Positions 10,852 through 22,838 of a stretch of DNA of 64,000 nucleotides are shown one piece after another. Source of the stretch: Campanula takesimana (Eukaryota > Streptophyta > Magnoliopsida > Asterales > Campanulaceae); the NCBI GenBank assembly GCA_026119855.1, contig JAOWBW010000861.1, positions 516,884 through 580,883 on the forward strand, given 5' to 3'. Position 1 is the stretch's first letter; each line of letters begins with the position of its first letter. The notes under the pieces were generated by a model, which made no database searches, had not been told where the DNA came from, and saw only the letters and a list, made by a program, of their open reading frames with translations. Position numbers and translations under genes: made by a program.

Positions 10852-11593
10852 AAGGGATCAGAAAAGTCTGATTTTGGTCAAAAACAGAATCTGGAATTTT
10901 TCGAAAAATTCAACAAAACCAGTAACAGAACCAATCCAGACCTGCTGATCTGGAATGGGTTTCGGGTAGTTGGTTTGTGTGAGGATTTTGGGGTTTGATT
11001 TTCCTATTTGTTTTAGTCTTGTGATTCTAAGATTGGTTCAAGGTTTTGATGGCTAATCTGCGTTCATCGAGATTGTGTTTCCCAAACTTGATCGCAATCA
11101 AAGTTTCAAAGATAAAACGAAGTTAGAATTATGAAGAGTTCGTAATTGCTAAAATTGAGAAACGAAGTTCTTGATTCAAAGATTGGAGATTCATGTGGAA
11201 TTGTGGATGCAATTGGTCTACGTTCATCGAGACCATCTATTGCTTAGTTTCGGCCACATGGACTACTTTCTTGACTTCTTGAATTAGTGCGGGATTGTGG
11301 TTGCCTAATGGCTTAGTTCGACCGCACTTCTTGTTGCCTTGATTTGGAGATAATAACCAAAGTTGAAATAGTCTCATCCTCATAATTATAGAGAAACTAA
11401 TGACACATAAATATCATGCTTAAATTAATGGAGATTAATTTAGTGGCTAAACTTGATGTGTAACATGTTTATATTATGTGCTCATAAATGTGTTATATGC
11501 TATGTGTGATGAACCTTCAAAGAAAGTTTTAAGTCCTTCATTGACTTCCCATGATTAAAACACTTGTTTATACATGGGTGATCTTGATGTGGG

Positions 11594-11892
11594 TTCGCCT
11601 CCGCGAGGTGCATTAAGTTTATTCATACATGAGCAAGATGAGGTTCATTAGTTTAATGTGGGCTTGCCTCCGCAAGGTGCATTAAATTGAATGGTTCCTA
11701 TGCGTTTAAAATGGTTGGACTTAATTAGGCGTCAAAACAGTTTTGGGCCTAGGCAAAAGATGAGATTAAACATGCTTTTTGAAATTGGATTTCTCAAAGA
11801 ATCTCATAAAAGGATCTAAGAATCATATGGGATATGATTGACATGATTGTCTACCTAATTAATTTAGTTTTGAGCGGTCCGCCTCCGTGGAC
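11594..11892 (+). other. Three leader hairpins with CTCC tetraloops
   Basis: Stems: TTCGC/GCGAG (11594-11607), CTTGC/GCAAG (11663-11676), GTCCGC/GTGGAC (11877-11892). Compared with copy 1, the second and third stems carry changes on both sides that keep pairing. All three loops read CTCC, whereas copy 1 has CAAA in both of its loops. Confidence 0.65.
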
Positions 11893-12064
11893 TCAAAAGT
11901 TAAATTAAAGTTGGATCTTAGCCCAATTAAATTATATTATACATTGGATGTATATGAAGGTTATATAATTTAGTGGGAGTATTTTGTTTGAAAAATGCAT
12001 TATTTATTTCTTTAATGAAAACCGGTACTTATTAAATTTTTGAAATTTTGCATATTTGTAGATA

Positions 12065-15000
12065 ATGACTACTAACACTCAATCAATTTCGTTGCGATCG
12101 ATCCTTGATAAGGATAAGCTCCAAGAGAATGGTACGAACTTTATGGATTGGATCCGTAGCCTAAGAATTGTTCTAAGGCAAGAAGATAAGTTGTACATTC
12201 TCGATGGGCCTCTTCCTGCTGAACCAGAACCTACTACCCCTAGGGCAGAAAGAGACAATTACAAGAAACATCGTAATGATTCTAGAGATGTAAGCTGTCT
12301 CATGCTTGCTACTATGTTCTCAAAACTTCAACAAAGTTTGGAACATTTGGAAGCCTATGAGATAGGCGTGGAGTTAAGAGCCATGTTTCAAGAGCAAGCT
12401 AGGCAAGAGAGGTACAAGACCATTGTTGCATTCACTACTTGCAAAATGAATGAAGGGCAACAAGTGAGTCCTCACATGCTGAAAATGAAAGGTTATGTAG
12501 AGAAACTTGAGAAACTTGGCTATCCAATCCCATTGGAGCTAGCCACGGATCTCATTCTTAATTCATTACCTAAAAGTTATAATCAGTTTGTGATGAATTA
12601 TAACATGCATGGAATGGATAAGAATCTCTCCGAGTTGCATGGGATGCTTAAAACTGCGGAGATGAAGATTGCGGAGAAAGGTTCTCCCGTGCTCTTAGTT
12701 CATGATGGGAAAAAGGCTGGTGCCAAAGGAAAGGGTAAGAAAGTTGTCAAACCCAAGATAAGCAAGGCAAGTGTTGCCAAGGCTTCTGAGGCAAAACCCG
12801 ATTCACAAAAGGATGCAATCTGTTTCCATTGTCAAGAGATTGGTCATTGGAAACGTAATTGCAAGGCTTTCTTGGAAGAGCAAAAGAAGAAGAAGGGCAG
12901 CAAGGTTGCGTCGACTTCAGGTATCTATATGATAGATATTCTCCTTTCTACCACTGATTCTTGGGTATTGGATACCGGATGTGGTTCTCACATTTGTTTA
13001 AATGTGCAGGGACTAAAGAATAGGAGACTACTTAAAGAGGGTGAAGTAGACCTACGCGTGGGGAATGGAGCAAGAGTTGCTGCATTAGCCGTAGGGACTT
13101 GTGAAGTCACTTTACCTTCCGGATTAATTCTTGTTTTGAACAATTGTTATTATGTTCCGGATTTAAGTAGAAATATTATTTCAATTTCTTGTTTGGATAA
13201 TGAAGGTTTTAAGTTTCTTATTGAGAATAAGAAATTTTCTATTTATTTAAATGATGTGCTTTATGGTATTGCTAATTCATTTAATGGCCTTTATGTCTTG
13301 AATGTCAAGGATGAAAATAATGACAATGTCTACCATATAAATAAGAAATCTAAACCTAATGATGTAAATCATACATATTTATGGCATTGCCGTCTTGGTC
13401 ATATTAATGAGAAGCGTATCTCAAAACTCCATGGGGACGGACTTTTGGGTTCATGTGACTTAGAGTCATATGATACTTGTGAGTCGTGTCTTCTTGGAAA
13501 AATGACTAAGACACCTTTTACAAAGTTGGGTGAAAGGGCAAACGACTTATTGGGGTTGATACATTCCGATGTATGCGGACCATTAAGTAGCAATGCTAGG
13601 GGAGGATTTCAATACTTCATAACCTTCACCGATGATTATAGTAGATTTGGGTATGTTTACCTAATGAAACATAAAAGTGAAGCATTTGAGATATTTAGAA
13701 TATTTCAAAATGAAGTAGAAAAACAAATTGGCAAAAGTATTAAGGCACTTCGATCAGATCGAGGTGGAGAATACTTGAGTCAAGAATTTGATGATCATCT
13801 AAAGAATTGTGGAAAAGTTTCACAATTGACTCCACCCGGAACACCACAATGGAATGGTGTGTCCGAAAGGTGAAATCGGACTTTGTTAGACATGGTTCGA
13901 TCAATGATGAGTCAAGTTGATCTTCCAATGTCCTTTTGGGGTTACGCTCTAGAAACCGCTGCTTTCACACTAAATCGTGTTCCAACTAAATCGGTTCAAA
14001 AGACTCCATATGAGATGTGGAGCGGAAAGAAGCCTTGTCTGTCTTTCATGAAGATTTGGGGTTGTGAAGCTTTTGTCAAAAGACTTGTCTCTGACAAACT
14101 TGCACACAAATCTGACAAATGTATTTTCGTGGGATATCCAAAGGAAACTAGAGGATATTACTTTTACAACCGTGAGGACAACAAAGTGTTTGTTGCCCGA
14201 ACTGGTGTCTTTCTAGAGAAAGAGTTTCTCTCCAAAGAAATCGGTGGGAGTAAAATAAATCTTGAAGAAATTCGAGACTCAGAAAATAACATTGAACCAA
14301 TAGTGGAACAAGAACAAGAACCACAAGGAGTTGTGGAACCTGTTCAAAATACACAAGTAACTCGCAGATCTAGTAGGTTACGATCCGAGCCCGAGAGATA
14401 TGGATTTCTCGTAACGGATAGTAATAAGGTGGAAATCATTGAGAATGATGAACCGTCAACCTACCAAGAGGCGATGTCTTCTCCTGATTCGGATAAGTGG
14501 CTTGGAGCTATGGAATCCGAATTGCAATCCATGCAAGACAATCAAGTTTGGAATTTGATTGATGCACCCGAAGGTGTAAAAACCATAGGATGCAAATTGG
14601 TCTTCAAGAAGAAGACTGACATGGATGGGAAGGTGCATACTTACAAAGCTAGACTTGTAGCGAAGGGTTATAGGCAAGTTCATGGTATTGACTATGATGA
14701 AACCTTTTCACCCGTAGCAATGATCAAATCTATAAGAATTCTGCTTGCCATTGCCGCATATCATGACTATAAGATATGGCAAATGGATGTCAAAACCGCT
14801 TTCCTAAATAGAAAACTTCAAGAGGATGTGTATATGACCCAACCAGAAGGTTTTGAACAGAATTCTAAGGTATGCAAATTGCAGAGATCTATCTATGGAT
14901 TGAAGCAAGCTTCAAGGAGTTGGAATCTCCGTTTTGATGAATCGGTCAAAGAGTTTGGTTTCATCAAGAACGAAGATGAACCTTGTGTATACAAGAAGAT

Positions 15001-16023
15001 TAGTGGGAGCATAGTGCTATTCCTTGTTTTATACGTGGATGACATATTGATCATTGGAAACGACATTCCCACACTTCAGTCTGTGAAGACTTGGTTAGGA
15101 AAGTGTTTCGCAATGAAAGATATGGGTGAAGCCGCATATATACTTGGCATCAAGATCTATAGAGATAGATCAAGGAAGCTACTTGGTTTAAGCCAAAGTA
15201 CATACATTGACAATGTTATTAGAAGATTCCGTATGGAAAATTCTAAAAGAGGCACTTTGCCGGTGTTACATGGAGTTTCTCTAAGCAAGACTCAATGTCC
15301 TAAGACAAACGATGAGCGTGAGAAAATGAATGATGTTCCATATGCTTCGGCAATTGGGTCCATCATGTATGCCATGATTTGTACTAGGACGGATGTATCT
15401 TATGCATTGAGCATGACAAGTAGATACCAATCCGACCCTGGCGAAAATCACTAGGTAGCTGTAAAAGCGATTCTTAAGTATTTGAGAAGAACTAAAGACT
15501 CGTTTTTGGTCTATGGAGGAATAGAAGATGATCTCGTTGTAAATGCTTACACGGATGCAAGCTTCCAAACCGATAAAGATGATAGCCGATCGCAATCGGG
15601 TTTTGTGTTTATGTTAAATGGTGGAGCTGTAAGCTGGAAGAGTTCCAAGCAAAGTACAACCGCTGATTCTACAACAGAAGCTGAGTATATTGCTGCATCG
15701 GATGCTGCAAAGGAAGCTGTTTGGATTAAGAAGTTCATCACTGAACTTGAAGTGGTTCCTAGCATTGCTAATCCAATAGACCTTTATTGCGATAATAATG
15801 GTGTTATTGCTTAAGCAAAGGAACCAAGAGCACATCAGAAATCCAAACACATACTTAGGTGTTTTCATATCATTCGAGAGATCGTTGATAGGGGAGACGT
15901 AAATATATGCAGAGTACCTACTGATGACAATGTTGCGACCCGCTAACAAAGGGACTTTCACAATCTAAACATGATGGTCATGTTAGGTCCATGGGTATTA
16001 GTTACATGGGAGATTGGGCCTAG
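12065..16023 (+). pseudogene. gag-pol of Angela-like copy 2 with three in-frame stops and a frameshift
   Basis: One continuous frame of about 1320 codons from ATG 12065 (GTAGATAATGACT context shared by all copies) to TAG at 16021-16023. Visible parts: gag, CCHC knuckle, protease motif DTGCGSH, integrase HHCC and D-D-E, RT with LYVDDIL, RNase H. It is broken by TGA at 13871-13873 in the integrase just after the catalytic Glu, TAG at 15452-15454 in the RT/RH connection, TAA at 15812-15814 in RNase H, and a one-base loss near 15937. Sister copies have AGA, TGG and CAA at the three stop positions; two of the three are C-to-T or G-to-A changes. Confidence 0.92.
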
Positions 16024-16037
16024 GGAAAGTGGGAGAT

Positions 16038-17375
16038 TGTTGGTAGTGGTGCCCTAGGCACGTTTAATAAACGTTGTAATTGTTATCATTTATTTCATAT
16101 CAATAAAGACATGTTTTGATTATTATTGTTGTTCATGTTTACTTATAATAATCTCCGTCCCTAGTACTTGTTAAGAACTAGTATAAACGCTAAATGATCA
16201 TGGGATGATCATGTTAGATTTATGGGTACTTGTTTGGAAAAAGGTACTGGACATGACCCGCTGTATGAGATTTATGTCATATTCAAACGCTACCTTTAAC
16301 CGGGTAGTTATAAAGGGTATGATTGGTATAATCGGATTCACGTAGGGAAGAATAATAAGCTAAATGGATTTGTCCCTCTTCGGAGAGATGTCAAGCTTGG
16401 GCCTCTCGTAGGAATGATGTTGATGAAATGTTCGGCCGGACTCAAATGAATTGATTGGATCAATGTCATTTGGATTATCAACATATTCGGAATCAAGAAA
16501 GTATTGAACAAAACAAGTTGACTGTTTGACCATGACTTGTGTTCAATGACATCGTGGATAAAGGGATTATGACATATTCTAAAAGAATGCGAACTTGTAT
16601 CTAGTTATAATATTTGGGTAGGTATAACGGTTTGCTAGAACCTAATCATATCTTATGGATTCATGTTTGAACCCATTGCCAACTTAGTATAATCCTAGAG
16701 GGTCACACACAATAGAGCGAATCTTTAAAAGGACTAAAGTGGAATTTTTCAGAGTTTTTGGACAGGCGGGCGACCACCCAAAATGGACCGGACGACCGCA
16801 CAGCTTTCTTTGGGCGGCCACATGGTGATGTCGGGGGCAGATTCCTAATTTGATTAGGAAACGAATTTTGGACGGTTTTTGACAGAAGTTTCCTATTTGG
16901 AATAGGTCCTACTTGTGTATAAAAGGCCAAATTCGGCCAGCAATCTTCCCTAATGTTTTGTGTGAGTCTCAAAAGAGTTTGAGAGGGGTTTTATTTTGTT
17001 CTAAGACAACTTCGATTGAAGAACAAAATAATACACAAATAAAATTCCATATAGTCATATTAAATTGTGAAAGTGTGTTTCATAATTTTGGTCTAGCAAC
17101 CAAGATCAAGAAGCTCCTTGATATTCGTTCGTGGTGTGGATACCGCTAGAGGGTGAAGCTCATCATCTTCTAAGTTCGTGTTCTTACTTTCATTGTGATC
17201 AAGCTTCAAATCTCCACCAAGATCAAAGCTAGAATTCAAAGTCATCAAGGGTTAGTTTTTTTCCTCTATTCATATTGTTGTATTTGATTTAATCATATGA
17301 ATGGATCTATGGGCTTTGGGTTTCATAAAATTTAAATGCTATATTCCGCTGCGCATGTTACATCGAAACCCAACA
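16038..17375 (+). repeat. 3' LTR of Angela-like copy 2, with internal deletions
   Basis: 1338 bp. Relative to its 5' partner it lacks 99 bp (equivalent to 9257-9355), with a CAT microhomology at the junction. It also lacks one 18-bp unit of the GC array, leaving three motifs starting at 16768, 16790 and 16812, each 22 bp apart. The deletion removes the antisense 80-codon frame present in the other complete LTRs. Confidence 0.93.
16768..16825 (+). promoter_or_regulatory. Reduced GC array (three motifs, 22-22)
   Basis: Motif starts 16768, 16790 and 16812. The loss of one unit happens to restore a 22-bp step. Confidence 0.65.
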
Positions 17376-18945
17376 CCGACAACCTACCAAGAGGCGATGT
17401 CTTCTCCTGATTCTGACAAGTGGCTTGGAGCCATGGAATTTGAATTGCAATCCATGCAAGACAATCAAGTTTGAAATTTGATTGATGCACCCGAAGGTGT
17501 AAAAACCATAGGATGCAAATGGGTCTTCAAGAAGAAGACTGACATGGATGGGAAGGTACATACTTACAAAGCTAGACTTGTAGCGAAGGGTTATAGGCAA
17601 GTTCATGGTATTGACTATGATGAAACCTTTAACCCGTAGCAATGATCAAATCTATAAGAATTCTGCTTGCTATTGCCGCATATCATGACTATGAAATATG
17701 GCAAATGGATGTCAAAACCGCTTTCCTAAATGGAAAACTACAAGAGGATGTGTATATGACACAACCAGAAAGTTTTGAAGAGAATTCTAAAGTATGCAAA
17801 TTGCAGAAATCCATCTATGGATTGAAGCAAGTTTCAAGGAGTTGGAATCTCCGTTTTAATGAATCGGTCAATGAGTTTGGTTTCATCAAGAATGAAGATG
17901 AGCCTTGTGTATACAAGAAGATTAGTGGGAGCATAGTGCTATTCCTTATTTTATACGTGGATGACATATTGCTCATTGGAAACGACATTCCTACACTTCA
18001 GTCTGTGAAGACTTGGTTAGGAAAATTCTTCGCAATGAAAGATATGGGTGAAGGCGCATATATACTTGGCATTAAGATCTATAGTGATAGATCAAGGAGG
18101 CTACTTGGTTTAAGCCAAAGTACATACATTGACAAGGTCATTAGAAGATTCCCTATGGAAAATTCTAAGAGAGGCACCTTGCCGGTGTTACATGGAGTTT
18201 CTCTAAGCAAGACTCAATGTCCTAAGACAAACGATGAGCGTGAGAAAATGAATGATGTTCCATATGCTTCGACAATTGGGTCCATCATGTATGCCATGAT
18301 TTGTACTAGGCCAGATGTATCTTATGCTTTGAGCATGACAAGTAGATACCAATCCGACCCTGGCGAAAATCACTGGGTAGCTGTAAAAGCGATTCTTAAG
18401 TACTTGAGAAGAACTAAAGACTCGTTTTTGGTCTATGGAGGAATGGAAGATGGTCTCGTTGTAAATTCTTACACGGTGCAAGCTTCCAAACCGACAAAGA
18501 TGATAGCCAATCGCAATCGGGTTTTGTGTTTATGTTAAATGGTGGAGCTGTAAGCTGGAAGAGTTCCAAGCAAAGTACAACCGCTGATTCTACAACAGAA
18601 GCTGAGTATATTGCTGCATCAGATGCTGCAAAGGAAGCTGTTTGGATTAAGAAGTTCATTACTGAACTTGAAGTGGTTCCTAGTATTGCTAATCCAATAG
18701 ACCTTTATTGCGATAATAATGGTGCTATTGCTCAAGCAAAGGAACCAAGAGCACATCAGAAATCCAAACACATACTTAGGTGTTTTCATATCATTCGAGA
18801 AATCGTTGATAGGGGAGACGTAAATATATGCAGAGTACCTACTGATGACAATGTTGCGGACCCGCTAACAAAGGGACTTCCACAAGCTAAACATGATGGT
18901 CATGTTAGGTCCATGGGTATTAGATACATGGGAGATTGGGCCTAG

Positions 18946-18959
18946 GGCAAGTGGGAGAT
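18946..18959 (+). other. Polypurine tract of Angela-like copy 1
   Basis: GGCAAGTGGGAGAT immediately precedes the 3' LTR. Equivalent tracts precede 16038 and 57424. It primes plus-strand synthesis in this class of elements. Confidence 0.8.
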
Positions 18960-20433
18960 TGTTGGTAGTGGTTCCCTAGGCACGTTTAATAAACGTTGTA
19001 ATTGTTATCATTTATTTCATATCAATAAAGAGATGTTTTGATTATTATTGTTGTTCATGTTTACTTATAATAATCTCCGTCCCTAGTACTTGTTAAGCGC
19101 TAGTATAAAGTCTAAATGATCATGGGATGATCATGTTAGATTTATGGGTACTTGTTTGGAACAAGGTACTGGACATGACCCGCTGTATGAGATTTATGTC
19201 ATGGTCCATGTCAAAAATATATCTCATATTAGTTATGTTATTCGAATCCTTAGACATGAAGTTATTATAGTATTCCACTTGATGAACATTATGTTTGACA
19301 TATTCAAACGCTGCCTTTAACCGGGTAGTTATAAAGGGTATGATTGGCATAATCGGATTCACGTATGGAAGAATAATAAGCTAAATGGTTTTGTCCCTCT
19401 TCGGAGAGATGTCAAGCTTGGGCCTCTCGTAGGAATGATGTTGATGAAATGTTCGGCCGGACTCAAATGAATTGATTGGATCAATGTCATTTGGATTATC
19501 AACATATTCGGAATCGAGAAAGTATTGAACAAAACAAGTTGACTGTTTGACCATGACTTGTGTTCAATGACATCGTGGACAAAGGGATTATGACATGTTC
19601 TAAAGGAATGCGAACTTGTATCTAGTTATACTATTTGGGTAGGTATGACGGTTTGCTAGAACCTAATCATATCTTATGGTTTCATGTTTGAACCCATTGC
19701 CAACTTAGTATAATCCTAGAGGGTCACACACAAGAGAACGAATCTTTAAAAGAACTATATTGGAATTTTGGAAAATTCTGGAAATCTGGGGAAGTGGGCG
19801 ACCGCACAGTATGGACTGGGCGGCCGCACATACCAGTTTGTTTCAGATAGTTGTGCGACCGCACAGTGGATTCTGGGCGGCCGCACAGTACTGTCGGGGG
19901 GCAGATTCCTAATTTGATTAGGAAACGAATTTTGGACGTTTTTGACACAAGTTTCCTATTTGGAATAGGTCCTACTTGTGTATAAAAGACCAAATTCGGC
20001 CAGTACTCATGACCAATGATTTTGTGAGTCTCTAAAGAGTTTGAGAGAGTTTATTTTGTTCCAAGACATCCTTTGATTGAAGAACAAAATAATACACAAA
20101 TAAAATTCCATATAGTCATATTAAATTGTGAAAGTGTGTTTCATAATTTTGGTCTAGCAACCAAGATCAAGAAGTTCCTTGATATTCGTTCGTGGTGTGG
20201 ATACCGCTAGAGGGTGAAGCTCATCATCTTCAAAGTTCGTGTTCTTACTTTTGTGATCAAAGCTTCAAGTTCTCCACCAAGATCAAAGGCCAAATTCAAA
20301 GTCATCAATGGTTAGTTTTTCTAGTATTCATATTGTTGTATTTGATTTAATCATATGAACGGATCTATGGGCTTTGGGTTTCATAAATTTTAAATGCTAT
20401 ATTCCGCTGCGCATGTGTCTACGAAACCCAACA
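18960..20433 (+). repeat. 3' LTR of Angela-like copy 1
   Basis: 1474 bp, TGTTGG...CCCAACA, followed by TSD ATATC at 20434-20438. Its GC array starts at 19796, 19818, 19853 and 19875 (22-35-22). A 15-bp loss in the middle gap leaves the pairs intact. Confidence 0.95.
19796..19888 (+). promoter_or_regulatory. U3 GC tetrad, spacing 22-35-22
   Basis: Motif starts 19796, 19818, 19853 and 19875. The change from the 5' partner is confined to the middle gap. Confidence 0.75.
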
Positions 20434-20487
20434 ATATCATGGTTGTAGACCGGTGGTGATAGTGGCGGTGATAGTGGTGGGGTTTTC

Positions 20488-20816
20488 ATAATTTTTATGC
20501 AATACATAAAATGAAAATTATTGAAACACCCATCATGTGACGGTATGCCAAACTATGTTAGTTTTTTTTTTTTTTTAACATTTATTAGGAGCTAAGGGGC
20601 GAAGTGGGATTATTTAGACTGTAGGTATGATCATTGCAATTTGAAAGAAGCTTGTTACTTTATTCATGCATTTTCATTAGTTTCTTAACGGGCTAACCAA
20701 AATTACACCTGATTGCAACAAAAAGACATATTCGGCAACCAAATTGTAACAATTACAAATTGGATAACCAATTGAAACTTAGCGACAAACTCAGGTAACT
20801 AAAGTGAAATTTGCCC
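20488..20816 (-). repeat. Right TIR of the long-TIR element
   Basis: Inverted partner of 1648-1946 plus 2703-2735. It carries the uninterrupted site of the 1947-2702 foldback element. Confidence 0.8.
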
Positions 20817-20824
20817 TTAAACAA

Positions 20825-21595
20825 ATGGGGACGGAAAGTCGAGGCTTATGTTGGACAAAATCTCTGTAAGAAGTAATTGCCCTCCAAATTAAAGACTTTA
20901 ACTGTCGTGAATAGGAGCACTCCAAATTAACGACTTCTGCGAATAAATTTGAGTATTTGGAACTTTTGGCCTTGAAAGGGATATTATGGATCGGTATGTG
21001 TTCTCTCTAACTTGCTATTGAATGCTTGATGATTGAAATGGATGATTTGACCATCCTGGGGGGGGGGGTCCTTTTATAGTTTTCTAAGAGTTGTGGTGCC
21101 TTATAGGGAATAGGCACAAATCAGGCCGAATGGATCTGGACCGTCCGATCTAAATCTAATCAAGGAACCAGATTGAGCGCAGCGACTCGCACCGATTCGA
21201 CGAGGCGCTGATCCTCCATCCGAACCAACCCATCTCCTTTCGAATGGACACATCCGTCCACCATACCCATTCGGCCCACCACACCTATTCCCCCCAGTTC
21301 GTGGCCCGCCCTAACTGGGCTACCCAAACCGAACCAGCACACGCCTGAATCGAGCTGATCCTAGTCTGAAAAAACCAAACCGTACACCTGCACCCGAGCT
21401 AGCTTAACCACGAACCCTTGACGAAATTTCTTAAAAGTTTAAGACTCCACAGCTCTGATGCATACGCCTAAACCGCCCATTCCGCGCTTCGCGGGTCTTG
21501 GGTCAATATTATGCTCGACCAAAACTAGCCCAATTATCCACTTGGTTGCATGGTTGGCCCAATATTCCACTAAGTTGCATGGTAAAAGGATAATA
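20825..21595. other. Intergenic stretch, no gene recognised
   Basis: Contains an 11-G run at about 21058-21068, a GC-richer part (about 21170-21420) without a convincing frame, and a small perfect hairpin CCCGCGAAGCGCGG-type at about 21482-21495. Nothing further can be supported. Confidence 0.5.
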
Positions 21596-21605
21596 CTTGA
21601 TTGTT

Positions 21606-22588
21606 GAGTTTATTGCCATTTGACCCTGCGTACTATCCCATTTTTACACTTTGACCATTGTACTACCTGATCGACCATCTTTAAATGCCTACTATTCAAA
21701 AAGAAACCAAAATAACCAAAATCGTTAATAAATGACCTACTTACCCTCGGTTTCCCATTTTTGTTTTTCCAAAAATCAAAAAATGATTTTTTTTTATTCA
21801 TTTTTACAAACAGTGTTGTAAACTTTGAAATTGAAATTCTCTAAAAATTGCACCTTCTATGGAAATTGACGGGGTGGAAAGTGAGTGCGATGGAGGTGAA
21901 CGGCGGGGAGACCGGCGTTTTTGTAGTGAACCGTAGAGGAGGGTTACGGCCGAAATCTGCAGTGATGATCGGATCGGAGGAAGTAGAGGAGGCGCCTGAA
22001 TTCGTGTTGCTGCATAAATCAAGAACACGGCTGCCAGAACTGGAGAATAACCGGCCTAAAATTGGGGAAGATGAGTGCAAAATAGCGGCCGGCGTGGCTT
22101 GTCGGACTGGGATGAACCGACGATGGAGAGTACACGCAGCTACGACGCCAGATTGCAGAGAGACGGGTGTTGACCGGCGTTGACAGAGAATAGATCATCT
22201 TTGGTAGGATTGTGAAACTTCTAGATCTATGAATGAGAATGGGGTGGGTCGACTCTGGTGCGCTCTCTTGGAATGACCGGTTCAATGGAGAAGAAGAATT
22301 GGTGTGGGAGTTTCAATGGAGAAGAAGAATGGGGTGGGTCAAGTCTGATTAGGGTTCTGCAAACCATGTGTGATTATTTCAATTTGTGCATAATTGAATT
22401 GTGAACATTGCATTGTTAAATTAAGTAACCCAGGAGTAATGGTGGATGGAGATGACGATATACAGAGGGAAGGAGCCGGATACATGAACAATTACGGTCG
22501 GCGACGATAGGATACGCCCTTTCCTCCGCACATTCTTCTTGATAAAAGTAAATAAGTTTTTTTTTTTTTTGTGTTTTTTAGAGTTCAA

Positions 22589-22629
<41 letters not shown>

Positions 22630-22828
22630 AGCAAAAATGTTTAACAATCAATCTGTGATTTTTGGAAAAACAAAAAGGGGAAACTGAGGGTAAATGAGTC
22701 ATTTATTAACGATTTTGGTTATTTTGATTCCTTTTTGGATAGTAGGCATGTAACAATGGTCGATCCCGTAGTACAAAGGTTAAAGTGTAAAAATGAAATA
22801 GTACGCAGGGTCATATGGCAAGAAACTC
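21606..22828. mobile_element. Mutator-like element with about 190-bp TIRs and 10-bp TSD, GC-richer cargo
   Basis: CTTGATTGTT flanks both ends (21596-21605 and 22829-22838). The element starts GAGTTTATTGCC and ends GGCAAGAAACTC. The arms, about 21606-21790 and 22650-22828, pair over about 190 bp including GTTAATAAATGA. The interior (about 21840-22350) is clearly richer in G+C than its surroundings and open for 111 codons (21848-22183). I recognise no domain there, so a captured gene fragment (Pack-MULE-like cargo) is possible but unproven. An AT microsatellite lies at about 22590-22627. Confidence 0.8.
22590..22627. repeat. (AT)n microsatellite
   Basis: About 17 AT units inside the Mutator-like element, next to a poly-T run (22558-22570). 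Confidence 0.95.
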
Positions 22829-22838
22829 CTTGATTGTT

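Larger units (their letters stand above)
10469..12064 (+). other. PBS and leader of Angela-like copy 2
   Basis: Contains the leader GC tetrad at 10777-10851 (starts 10777, 10799, 10817, 10839; spacing 22-18-22) within TTCTGAT (10764-10770) and ATCAGAA (10857-10863). Three hairpins with CTCC tetraloops follow: 11594-11607, 11663-11676 and 11877-11892. The extra middle hairpin comes from a local duplication of the GTGGGCTTGCC block. No protein-coding frame is seen. Confidence 0.75.
9015..17375 (+). mobile_element. Angela-like Ty1/Copia retrotransposon, copy 2, inserted in copy 1
   Basis: Complete element with TSD CCGAC at 9010-9014 and 17376-17380. Components: 5' LTR 9015-10468, PBS 10470-10482 (TGGTATCAGAGTC, one change at the last-but-one base), leader, gag-pol 12065-16023, polypurine tract ending 16037, 3' LTR 16038-17375. 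It lies in the same orientation as its host and splits the host frame between GATGAACCGAC and AACCTACCAAG. Confidence 0.95.
6622..18945 (+). pseudogene. gag-pol of Angela-like copy 1, split by a nested element and frame-broken
   Basis: The reading frame runs open from ATG 6622 to the insertion point at 9014 and resumes after the duplicated target at 17381; about 1320 codons in total. Order: UBN2-type gag, zinc knuckle CFHCQEIGHWKRNC, protease, integrase with HHCC and D-D-E residues (SDVCGP, RSDRGGEY, NGVSERR), RT with YVDD, RNase H with TEAEYIAA. The protease site reads DTR where sister copies have DTG, which should abolish catalysis. Further breaks are a TGA at 17472-17474 and single-base losses near 17630 and 18475. 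The second half is read in at least two frames. Confidence 0.9.
3589..20433 (+). mobile_element. Angela-like Ty1/Copia retrotransposon, copy 1 (outer), split by copy 2
   Basis: A complete LTR element: 5' LTR 3589-5077, primer-binding site 5079-5091, leader, gag-pol 6622-18945, polypurine tract 18946-18959, 3' LTR 18960-20433. Perfect TSD ATATC at 3584-3588 and 20434-20438. A second element of the same family occupies 9015-17375, inside the integrase/RT linker. Domain order PR-INT-RT-RH marks it as Copia. Long LTRs (about 1.48 kb) and the gag and integrase wording fit the Angela/BARE lineage; lineage is from memory, not a search. Confidence 0.93.
1648..20816. mobile_element. Long-TIR Mutator-like element carrying nested insertions
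   Basis: The left arm starts GGGTAAATTGCACTTTAG and the right arm ends with its inverse (CTAAAGTGAAATTTGCCC). The arms pair for about 300 bp. Flanking 8-bp repeats TTAAAAAA (1640-1647) and TTAAACAA (20817-20824) differ at one base and fit a Mutator-type target duplication. Without the nested foldback element and the Angela-like pair, the element would be about 1.6 kb. No transposase is visible, so it is non-autonomous. Superfamily assignment rests on TIR length and TSD size. Confidence 0.75.

Noticed and set aside
15614..15961. 115-codon minus-strand frame
   Set aside because: Antisense to RNase H of Angela-like copy 2 and not maintained in full length in the other copies.
22421..22702. 93-codon minus-strand frame
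   Set aside because: Runs through an AT microsatellite (IYIYIY repeat) and a TIR; chance frame.
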